Source: Heliocidaris tuberculata
Taxonomy: Eukaryota > Echinodermata > Echinoidea > Camarodonta > Echinometridae
Direction of reading: 5' to 3'
Assembly: GCA_025618425.1 (NCBI GenBank)
Contig: CM046836.1
Coordinates: 9,771,004 to 9,835,003 of the forward strand
Length of the DNA stretch: 64,000 nucleotides
Shown here: piece after piece, positions 47,432 through 57,928 of the stretch
Numbering within the stretch: position 1 is the first letter of the stretch
Layout of the letters: each line of letters begins with the position of its first letter
Notes under the pieces: model-generated
Told to the model about the DNA's origin: nothing
What the model saw: the letters and a program-made list of their open reading frames with translations, nothing else
Database searches by the model: none
Made by a program: the position numbers and the translations under genes

Positions 47432-48592
47432 CAATTTTCCGACCGTATTGATCAATTTACATAAATTCGTGGGTAACAGTAGAAATTTGGGCCATGTTTG
47501 ATAAAACTTTTTTTTTTAATGACAATATACCACTATTTCACATGTAGGCCTACAACAAATTCTTCAGTACACGCAGCCAGAGAAAGCATTATTATCAGTA
47601 GTGTTATTGATAACTAGTTTTATGAAACTTTAACAGAGGTGCAGTTGTCCAGGTGACTGTCCTAGAGCCCCATGTCAGCTTTCGATTCACATTTTAGAAA
47701 GCCCCCAAAATAATATTCGAACACTGTTTCTCTTGCCTTGACTCTATTCTATAATAGTGGATCTCAAAGGAGCCTATTTGAAATTCAAGACAATTTTTAA
47801 GTTATTCTGAAGGACCTAGCCCATTCTGAAGCTAACCAATGGATGACAGCTTCAAACTGTTATTTCGATATAAAGTAACCAAATAAAGAGAACTTCATAA
47901 GGGGACAATTTTAAAAAGGACTACAGAGTAGTTTGATCGAACATTTCATAAGCTTCTAACGGATTATTCCTTCCCATAGGCATTTGGTTTACGAGTTTTA
48001 ATTGTCCAGCACTTTTCTGCGAAGAAACATGATCCCTGTTTGAAGCATCTAGAAGGAGAGTACACTCGTTCATAAGCACTTCTCACACTTTCGATATTAG
48101 AATTGAAATCAAAGCAAACAAATTTGATGTCATTGTCTTGGGCCAAAGAGAAACGATTCCTAGTTTCTCGTCTCCTTCCTCAATATTTTTTGTTATTTGT
48201 TGTTGTTTTTCTTTTGTTCTATAATGAAATAAATGATAATCTGATGGCATCTAGACAACGAGGAAACACAAATCATTGATATTATACATTTTTACTTTTT
48301 TGAGCCTCTTAAGTGCATGCGCAACTGGAATTTCATTGAGAAAATATGCGTTATAATTAACCCACCATTTTTATATACAAGAAAAATATCAAATATCAGA
48401 TAAAACGGAACATTTTTTTTAAAATCCGGACGATAAACTTGGAATCAAATTTACTTTGCCTTATGTACTACGATATTTGTACTAGTGAAGGATATTCTAC
48501 GAAACTTGTTCTTCACTGCATTCTTTTTTGCTAACATTTTACCGGATGTAAAGAGAAAGCCTGGGTTTATTTTTGTTTATCTTTCTTCCTCC
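47432..48592. other. 3' flank with a possible zinc-finger-like fragment
   Basis: The minus-strand frame 47964-48146 (no ATG) contains SRCFKQGSCFFAEKCW. The Cys spacing C-x5-C-x5-C recalls CCCH zinc fingers, but no following His is at the expected place. It may be a fragment of a mobile-element protein, or chance. Nothing else was recognised. Confidence 0.25.
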
Positions 48593-48826
48593 CAGGGGCG
48601 TCGATCCTGCGGTGGGGGGGGGGGGGGCAGGGGGCAGTTTCCCCCAAAGAAAATATATTGGGGGCAATCATATCGTCCCCCTCCCCAATAAATCCGGAAG
48701 TGTAAAATAAAATAAGGAAAAATGATGCGAAATTCGGGAAATGAAACCTTCGAAACAATAAAATACAAAAGCTATTAGACAATCAGACCGGTTTTCCCCC
48801 ATCCGAAAAAGGGATCGCCGCCCCTG
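48593..48826. mobile_element. hAT-type MITE with G-tract
   Basis: The ends CAGGGGCGTCGATCC and, reversed, CAGGGGCGGCGATCC match at 14 of 15 bases. A run of more than 10 G follows the left end. No clean 8-base duplication could be seen. It is the same terminal family as 13907-14616. Confidence 0.75.
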
Positions 48827-50840
48827 CATCACCAGGAACCATTTCTTGTACTCTGTACAAACTCAGGAGGCTTTAAGATTCTGACTATTAGATCTCCAGC
48901 TACGCTTATATTTAAATATTTTCGATTTCATGTTTGTGTATTGAATATATGCAATGTATAATGTACGCCTATGAAATGAAGGAAAAAATATGTTATTAAT
49001 GATTTCAATTCAATTATGTATCAGCTTAGATTAGCTTAGATTTGACCAACAGTATCTGTCACACACACTGTTCCTTCGTAAAGGTTTATTGTACTTTCAA
49101 CGTTGGTGGCAGGCCGTATGACCCATGACCTTTCACCACAGGCCTGACTGTTTTCTAGAATATTAGCAAGTGTCCATTTTTAAGGGTATTTTTTTTTAAT
49201 ATAAGTATTTTATTAAGATGCTTTTGAAATAGTGTGAATGGGGTTATTTGGTAAAATATTCAAAATTTAGGAAGCCCATTGTTCAAAGTTTTTGTCATGT
49301 AATGTGATGGCTGATGTGGACCATCCCCCCCCCCCCCCCACAACACCCAAAGTACTTACTACTCTTTCAACCCGGAAAATGTATAGATTCGTGCAATATG
49401 TCGATTAATTCCTTATGTGGAGAGAAGTTGTTTGTTTTTATAGGCGGACTTTAATAACCGTATGAAGGTTTTCCTGTCGATTATCGATTTCTTCTGTTGA
49501 ATATCACATATCCGGAAGCATGCAAGGGGATATTGTTTCTAGATGAGTATTAGGAGCAGAAACCATTTTAACATTAATTTATTTGCCAAATGGAATACTT
49601 AAATTTTCATTTTTTATGCTGTTTTATTGTCTTTGTTTTGTTTTGTTTTTTTCAGAGAATTTGGAGTAAAAGCGTTCCTTTTCAAAACTTAGAAATAAAA
49701 GCCCCTGCCCACTTAAAACTAAGTTAATTTCGATAATTATAGGGGAATATTTGTTTGTCTATTTCATATATAACTGATCAGTGAGCACAAGACACTTTCT
49801 CAAAATTAAATCATTAAACTTTAATGAAACGAGAAATGTATTAGCTCTACAAAAGAGCTTACCTTTTTTAATAGCTTCAAATAGAAAAATCATATATTAA
49901 AATGTATTTACTCCCACCTTAGAACACCAATTAAGTTATTAATGGTTTAGAGTTACGTGATGGAAAATACCTTTATTTCTATAATTTTCAGTAAATCCTG
50001 TCATGATTATTATTCTTGTAATTAATTTTCTAAATTCTGAATTATTACATTTTATTTCTCATTTTTATGAAATATAAAGTGATACTTATTATTAATTAAT
50101 AGAGTACTTATACTATACATGTAAATTTTCTTCTTAAATTAGCTATTCCTAAATTCGGATCATCTATATTCTTTGTTCGTGTATGTAAAGTTCGATGAGT
50201 GCTCTACACATCATGAGTTGTGAAGTGGTAGCAATTACCATTTATTAACGATAAACTTGAGTTTTGGCCATTACATTGTGACGGAAACTGTCTGGAAGCA
50301 ACTGGGAAAGGTTTATTATTTATTAGAATTAATTTATACTGTGAGGTTTTTGAATCATCAAAACAACGTTGCCAGATCTAGCATAATTCTGCTTTTTTTT
50401 TTACCGCTTTAGCATATAGCATTATTCTTAGCATAATTTGACACAATTTAGCAGAATTTGTGCATAATTCTTGTTTTTTGTTTGTTTGTTTGTTTGTTTG
50501 TTTGTTTGTTTGTTTTTTTGCTTGTCAGAGCCCAAAATGCTGATAACCTTTTTTTTTTTCTATTTTGATTTAGCAGAATTTTTCGCTGCTCCCTAGCATT
50601 AGTCCATTTTTAACGTTGGTCACACTGCATCAAAATCATAAGACTAATGGACTCTATCATATCATAAGTCATATGCACTGCACACAGAAGTTTCATAGTT
50701 CAAATATTAGGGCATTTGAAGAGCAATCCTCTTCAAGGAGTATTGATAAACCTAGTCAATGTTGTTCTTCCAAACTGACATACAAAGAATGAGGAAGATT
50801 TCAAAATATTTTCACCTTTCCCAGAAACTTAATCTTCTCT
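48827..50840. other. Intergenic, low-complexity patches
   Basis: A C run lies at 49325-49339 and (TTTG)n at 50475-50515. The surrounding 50370-50600 stretch has TAGCATAATTCTGC / TTTAGCAGAATTT words, perhaps an old repeat. No gene is supported. Confidence 0.4.
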
Positions 50841-50844
50841 TTAA

Positions 50845-51359
50845 CTGGGAATTAACCTTTCATGGAAATTTGGATTTAAAAGAAGCAGAAAATTCAGAGA
50901 AGAGTGTGAAAGTTTGAGAAAAATCGGACATAAGTAACGAAAGTTACGGGTGTTTGAAAGCTGAGACCACTGCTGATATGGGGGAATCTCCTATTTGGCA
51001 ATGCGGTCATGATGTTTGATGTCATACATGGAGAACTCTCCCATATGGTGTGTACACATATTTATTCAAAAATAGCCCTTTGTCTATTTTAATGACAGAA
51101 CAGATATTTTTGTCAATGATACGACATAATTTGAATATTTTATGTACAAAACAAATGGGAAGGTTCTCCACGTATGACATCATAAGCCATGACCGCAATG
51201 CCAAGTGGTAATTTATCCATATCATCATGATCACTAGGGATCTCAACTTTCAGAGATTTATAATTTCCTAATTCTTCGTCACAAACTTTTACTAAGATGT
51301 TTCTCCGATTATTCTGCTTTCATCCAAGCCATTTTTTTTATGAAAGGGTTAATTCCCCT
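50845..51359. mobile_element. MITE with TTAA target duplication and long inverted arms
   Basis: TTAA flanks lie at 50841-50844 and 51360-51363. Ends CTGGGAATTAACCTTTCAT and, reversed, AGGGGAATTAACCCTTTCAT match. The arms then pair loosely over about 200 bases, including GGCAATGCGGTCATG and GATGTCATACATGGAGAAC against their mirrors. No transposase is present. Confidence 0.85.
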
Positions 51360-51363
51360 TTAA

Positions 51364-52130
51364 AAACTGAATGTTAACACTTTACGAAAGAGTATATGAA
51401 TGTTCTAAGAGCCTGTGCAAAGATGCAATGATCCACAAATGTATGAAAATATGAGAAAAAGAAAGGGAATACCTATTACAATCCAGGAATGAAATTGTAT
51501 AAATCATCAAAGAGATATCATAATTATCGATTACAGCGTACATTACTAAGTTTTGTGTTACTTTATACATAAAATGAGGCGTTAACATGGGAAATGTAAA
51601 TCAGAATAACAAGGTGTATCTACATTATACTTTCATATTTTAAAAGTTCAGCGATTTTGTTGATCATTCATTCAAAATGTGGCATAAGAAAGAGTGTGTC
51701 GCTTAATTAAATAAGCATGGTATGCGTGTGTAAAGCACTGACCACAGCGTAATTCCAAATGAGAAGGGCAAAATCAACAATTTTTGATTTATAATAATAA
51801 AGATCGCTTTAATTGTTCCAAAGTAATAGCCAAGTCCTTAAATCAAAAGAAAACTGGAAAAAAAACTTGTTTTCCCTATCTCGTTCGGAATTTGCGCCGT
51901 GCATGTTTGAAGTTACAAGACATTTTTTTTTTTTTTTTTTTTTGCTGTTTACTAAATATTTTGGGCAATGTAATGATTATGATGAAATATATAAATTGCT
52001 CAATTTGTTTCTCATGCATTCACTTTTATTATAATCGTGTATGTGTACGCAACTTGTGTTCCAAGGTGTGAGACATATACCAACAAGTATTATCAGGAAG
52101 AGTGTTTCAAAGCTACTACAATATGGGTGT
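51364..52130. other. Intergenic, no recognised feature
   Basis: AT-rich DNA with a T run at 51925-51943. Open frames spanning the T run are artefacts. Confidence 0.35.
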
Positions 52131-52894
52131 AATTCCGTTACCATAAATGGGGGAAAGTTTTCAGAGTGAATATTTTTTGGGGAAACTAAAAAATCTCTGA
52201 TTTCAACTTGTAGCTTAAAACTTCCGATAACACTTATTTGAATATCTTTTTCTGCCAAATTTGTGGTAACGGAATTAACACCATGCGTAAAAGGTTAAAA
52301 TATGATTGAGAAGTTGGAACATGTGTTTTATGAATAATATGTGAAGGAGCTCTGAATTGTCATTAATTGCAAAAAAGAAGAGGCAAAGAATCTAGTATGC
52401 ATAATAAATGTGTATGTTTACATTACTTTACATATGGTTATAGAAAGGAGGAATGTTTCAGTTTTAGACGACATCGATTTCAGATTCAAATTTCTGAAGA
52501 TGTAATTCCGTTACCGATGATTTATCTAGAAAAAAAGAGCAATTACTACATATCTGTCATGTTATATTTCCATTTCTTCCTATCACAATCAAGTTGAATA
52601 AACAAAAAGCTGAATCAAACATAAATCTGGAATAATTGGCTTGTACATTTCAAAGGATATTGAATGGAAATTAGAGATTAAAAAATGCCACCATTTTCTG
52701 GTATTTCCGTTACCATGGTATATATACCAGAATATACTTAATGTAAGTGAAAAAAATTGGGTATGAAAGAGTTCAGGTGAAAGAATGAGTACATCTGCAG
52801 ATTATGAAATGGTAGGAAGGGGAACAAAGTACAAAATTAGTGCACAAACTCCAAATATGAGAGCAAAAAATCTCTATTTTGCAATTCCGTTACC
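52131..52894. repeat. Region with five AATTCCGTTACC motifs
   Basis: The 12-base word AATTCCGTTACC or ATTTCCGTTACC occurs at 52131, 52504, 52703 and 52883 on the plus strand and at 52265 on the minus strand. Each is embedded in otherwise AT-rich, non-coding DNA. The intervening sequence is at most weakly similar between copies. Confidence 0.7.
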
Positions 52895-53779
52895 AAGGAA
52901 TTGCCCACATCATCAGCTTTAAACTAAACATATAATAACAGGTCTTAATTATAAACCAGAATAACTTAAGTCCTTCGAGGATGCCTGTAACCTGATCATC
53001 TCTGGGTACTGATGTGTGCGATAACTAAAATATTATCATTTAAGACTCAACGACATCAATGGAATAGCAGCAATCGCAAAGACTCTAAAGAAATTAACAG
53101 CAGATAAATTTCAATAGCCTACTGAAGTGTCCAAAAAAATTACAATTATGTATTATTTAATTCGAGTACGATTCTATAGGCATACTAAAGGTTGCTAAAG
53201 TTACATTGGAGTGGAGTTCCTGAAGGTCTTTGCGATCGTGCAGTAATAGTTTAAAGTCGCGTTAACGCTATTCATCGATGACCGAGACAGAGCAATGTAT
53301 ACACAAGAGACGGCATTTTAAAGAGGAAAGAGGAGGATACTGTTTTATAATCACAGGTGAGAAACGTCTGAAGTTTTTAGGGAGTCATCTATTTAAAGAA
53401 TTTTTTTCAAAAAAGAAAAAAACGTATTTAATACGAGTATTTTCAATTCCGGGCGCCATTGTTAACCCCTCATTAACAACCTCTGAAATAATTCATTAAC
53501 AAACCGTTCTTTCTGTAAAGACAATTGGTCCACTACATACAACAAGCAAATGGATAATACTTGGTGTTGTTTGCAGCCTCATATCCTCACGTCTTCAAAG
53601 GCCTTTCAAAAACATTTGCTAGTTTCATGTATTCGACCCAGTGAAGTCAATGAAAAATTAATACATGTAAATATCTAATTGATGCGTGCGTTTGAAAAAA
53701 AAAGTTTTTCCTTGCTTCCCTGATTCACAAGGGCGCACTTCGCAGGAGATACTTAAATCTTATTGGCTTAGGCATTTGA
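52895..53779. other. Downstream region of the TMEM179-like gene
   Basis: Presumably includes its 3' UTR (minus strand). The plus-strand frame 53278-53499 lacks recognisable domains and is not called. Confidence 0.4.
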
Positions 53780-56700
53780 TCACGTTGGCACATCTGACGC
53801 TTGATCTTGATGGCGCCGATTTGAAACGAAACGCACTCCTGCCCATGCTACTAGGGGTAACAGCACCCATACGGAGAATGATATCCATGTTGCTGTCTGA
53901 TAAACATAAGCGAGAAAACGAAATTTTAAAAATAATCATTAGTTTGAGCACACCTCCCTTTCAGTGACTGTTTTGTTGCTGTTTGACCCACACAACATGT
54001 GCGAGAAAATGAAATTGAAAAAGACAGACACTGCATTTTATTGCACTACAAAGTAAACAATTAGAAAACACAAAGAGTACTCATTAAGTTACATCTAATC
54101 ATTATGCTAAAATTGTCACTGCAATGATAAATTCCACCATACTTTAAGCTAATTTTACGCATTGTTTGATTGATTCTTCACATGTAACATTCAAGGTAAC
54201 ATTAGATGGTGGATGAGGAAAAAAAGTGGTGTAAACATTGTTAAACATTTAAACATTGTTCTCAACGTGTATTGAAAATATTTATTAGGGGTGTTTTGAT
54301 GTTTGGAACAGATTTATAAGTATTCCTAACCAGCATTGTTTAATATTTTAACCTCACGTTTATTTGATACTGGGCTTAAGAACACACAGACTGCTTTAGA
54401 TAATGAAATATTGCACTTGATTTATGTAGAAATTTAGGTTTCAGAGAAAATAGTTCCACTATGAAATCGAATTTCATTATTGATTTGAAATTTTGTTTGT
54501 GAAACTTACCTGTGCGACAGACAATACGTCGTAAAATCTGTGACCATTAATTGATGAACCCTGATTCCACTGAATTTGCTGGACAAATCTGCAACTTATA
54601 TGTCTGAGATGGTAAAATCGAGGAGACAGAAAGACATCAAGTAAGAGAAGAAGGAGAGAAAAGAGAGATAAGAGGAATAAATGATGATATCATTGGGAGG
54701 GGAGATAGAATGAGAGAAGGGATAGTATTTAGTCATTTCTGGAAAAAAAAAACATACTATGTCGTTTTGAAAACATATATAAACAGTGATAAATGATATC
54801 GTTTAATATTTCATACCATTATATCGATAGTTATTACTATCAAGGGCCATCCAGCACTGGTACCCTAAAATAATTCTACAAACGTGAAAGTTAGAAAATC
54901 CGTCACAATACCCTCGGAGGCCATGCGCAAGGCAATGGTATTGTTGTCTCTTCTATAACATACCTGTGAATATATAAAAACTCTTTAAAAATCTTTTTAG
55001 CATCAATAGTGTACTAATTCAGATATATTTTATTTCATGCCAAAGTAACCTCAAGGAAGAAAACTTTCCATTTGCCCCTATAATATATCGAAAAATTACT
55101 TACTTTAGTGCTAGCGTCTCTACCCAAGAATCGCAGTAGGCTCTGAATCCCGCCGAGAGGATGCAAGATGACACAAGGACTAACGTCCAGGAGATTGTGT
55201 AGAGACCGGTAAACAGAAGGGGAACAGAACTGCTGCAGAAAAAAGAAACAAAATTCAACCTTAAACAGTGCTCTCACAGTTTTTTTTAATGTTCCCTGTA
55301 TAGAAACGCTTAATCAGAGAGATATATATAGCATTATCTTATATTATCATAATGAGAACAAATATCACTAATATAAATATAGTAATGGTAATAATCGTAA
55401 TGAAATAATTATAATGGTAACCGTAAAATGATGATGATGATGATAATAGTAATAACAATAATAATAATAATAATAACAATAATAATAACAATAATAATAA
55501 TAATAATGATAATAATAATGATAATAATAATAATAACAATAATGTTAAAAATAATGATAATAATGATGATAAATAATATTAATAAACAATAACAATAATG
55601 GTAAGAAGCAGAAGGACACGAAGAAGAAGAAGAAGATGATGAAAAAGAAGAAGAAGAAGAAGAAGAAAAAGAAGAAGAAGGAGAAGAAGAAAAGAAAAAG
55701 AAGAAAAGTAAGGGAAAAAAAGAAGGAGAAGAAGAAGAAGAAAGAGTAAAATAAAAGAAACGAATAATAAACGGTGGTAAAAACAACAAAACCAATGACA
55801 TTAAGAATAATGATGATATTACCTATAATAATGTCTATAATATTTTCAAACTCACGTTCCATGTATTTTGCGTTTCGCTAAAAAAACACCTTGGACGGCA
55901 ACGTTGATAAGTGCAAATATAGAAGCCATAACCTGTATGAGAGTAGAAAAATAGAAGAGATATGCTTAAACGGACATTCAGACATACATACTAACACTAT
56001 GATATTCAGTCACTGATTCATATGCACGGGAGTGAATGGTCTTGCGTCGCTGATATTAATGTACTCAGCAGCCTTTTGACTAAACGTCGTTGACCTAAAA
56101 TATACCTACTGCCAGTATAATCCACATGTCGACTGTGAATAGTGACATTGGTTTATAAATAAATTCGCTATATTATACAAAACATACTAAACACAACGTA
56201 CATATGAAAGAATTAATACTAGAAATGGGTCATTCTACTGAGTACTTAGAATGCACCATGTCGCCTTATTGCATTATGTAAATACAAATTTGTAAACGTT
56301 GTAAAGTACAACAATAACAACAAAAAGACAGTTAGAACTAAATCACCTTTGCCGTGTTAAAAAATAAATTTGTACACCTATATTTTTTATTTTTTTTTTT
56401 AAGTATGCAATGAAGTTAGAATATCAAATCAGTTATATTGGCATGATGTAAAACAATACACAACAAATAGGATATCACATTTCGTATTCATGGCATGACT
56501 TATTTCACATACATATTATATTATTAATGTTTCAGTTTGTTTCATTTTTTTGTATTTCATATTCTAAATCACATAGATTTTTAATGGTCTAGAAAGCAAG
56601 GTCATATGAAAATTCAGTCTTGCAATTCCTGAATAATTCCAAGGCCACGAATTCCATAATATGATAATTTATAGAGAAGAACCTTTGGATCGATAGTGTC

Positions 56701-57124
56701 GAATGCCTTGGAGAAGTCCAATAAGAAACTGATAGTGATGGGGACAAATCATTTATAGTTTTGGATACTTTGTTAGTTAACATTAATCATACTTAGATAG
56801 TTGAATGTGTTTTTTGGAAACCAAATTAGGAATACAATATATAATACTAATTAAAGAATTCAGCTGGTTAAGAATCTTTGAGAAAGGCTTAAAGAGTGGA
56901 ATTGTGCGACAGTTTTTCTTGCAGATGTCACAGCTGAATTTCATATTGATAGAATTCAGAGCTTGATATTACGAAAATGAACAAAATTATTTCACCTGTA
57001 TTATTATAATAAACCGACAGTTTGCCATGCCCTTCCACTCAACGGTGTATGCCATAAGGTTGTTGGCAGCTAGTTTTGCTTCAGTCACGTATCCATATAA
57101 TAGACAATCACCTCCAAAGTCATC
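53780..57124 (-). CDS. TMEM179: TMEM179-like four-pass membrane protein, five 3' exons (partial)
   Basis: Five minus-strand exons with clean GT-AG borders and compatible phases: 57124-56996, 55932-55856, 55232-55104, 54588-54510 and 53896-53780 (TGA at 53782-53780). Together they give 176 residues. Exon 1 found here reads DDFGGDCLLYGYVTE then NCRFIIIIQ (first extracellular loop with a Cys pair, start of TM2). Exon 2 reads VMASIFALINVAVQGVFLA (TM2). Exon 3 reads ISWTLVLVSSCILSAGFRAY then CDSW (TM3 and loop). Exon 4 reads INGHRFYDVLSVAQ, and exon 5 TATWISFSVWVLLPLVAWAG (TM4) plus a short cytoplasmic tail. The order and the CRF, GF..(W/Y)CD and FYD....AQ blocks match the TMEM179 family; molecular function is unknown. 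Roughly 30-35 N-terminal residues (TM1) are missing: no convincing first exon was found between 57125 and 64000, so it may lie beyond the edge. The intron at 55233-55855 contains a long microsatellite. Confidence 0.82.
55430..55760. repeat. (AAT)n and (GAA)n microsatellites in a TMEM179-like intron
   Basis: Imperfect ATA/ATG repeats pass into AAGAAGAAG-type repeats. They produce false Ile/Leu/Phe/Ser-rich open frames on the minus strand. Confidence 0.95.
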
Positions 57125-57760
57125 CTGCAAAAAAAGTGGTGCAATACATAAGAAATTAAAGCACAGTGGACCTAATATAACTGTACAGTGTCTCCTTTTC
57201 TAGTGACTTTTTTTCTTTATCATGTTTATCTTTTGATCCAGAATGCTAAACGATGTATGAATGGAATGTAAAAATAATTCGTGCCAATTTGCAGAGTAAA
57301 AGCTGATTAACTGAGAGCTCTGAACTGCTTTGGGTTAAATTGATTGATGGATGTACAGTATTGACTGGTTCCTATATTATTCTACTTATGGGTTGATGGA
57401 TTTATAAATAAACTAATCCATATACCGCTTCTTACTACGATAGTCTGTGTAGATGGTGTGTTGAGGAATTGCTTGGCTGATTGGCTAGGCTAGAGCCGGC
57501 AGCCGGCAGTGCTGCGCCGATAATCAAAACATCTTTAAAGGGGCATAAAGACATTGTAATATTTGTGATACGTTCAATGCAAGAACAGAATATATTATAA
57601 AACGGGTTCAAGAATGTAGCCATCCTGATTGGTCAAATAACACCACGTGAACGTGCAAAAAAAAAGTACTAACGCACGGCGAGGGGACTAACGCACGGCT
57701 AATCCGGATCAAAGACTAAGATTGTAAGAAAACACTAAGACTGTAGACCCGTTTTATAAA
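57125..57760. other. Non-coding, probably intron or upstream DNA of TMEM179-like gene
   Basis: At 57665-57700 the phrase ACTAACGCACGGC occurs twice and relates to the hairpin that follows. No first exon was recognised. Confidence 0.4.
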
Positions 57761-57928
57761 ACTATTAATACATGGTTGTGAGTTCGTGCGTTAGTGCGAT
57801 CCAGCAACACGCAGGTTTTTATCGTGGTGTCTAACACACTCGGCTACGCCTCGTGTGTTAGTACACCACGATAAAAACCTTTGTGTTGCCAGATCGCACT
57901 AACGCACTCCCAACCATGTATTAATAGT
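57761..57928. repeat. Near-perfect hairpin (168 bp)
   Basis: Ends ACTATTAATACATGGTTG and CAACCATGTATTAATAGT are exact mirrors. The arms continue with GTGCGTTAGTGCGATC and TTTTTATCGTGGTGT against their mirrors. The loop is ACTCGGCTACGCCTCGTG. It is non-coding and very close in size and loop style to the hairpin at 22055-22223. Confidence 0.9.

Noticed and set aside
53686..53967. 93-codon plus-strand frame with coding-like composition
   Set aside because: Antisense shadow of the last TMEM179-like exon, which has better splice and family support.
55339..55862. Leu-, Ile- and Phe-rich minus-strand frames over 100 codons
   Set aside because: Microsatellite translations inside an intron of the TMEM179-like gene.
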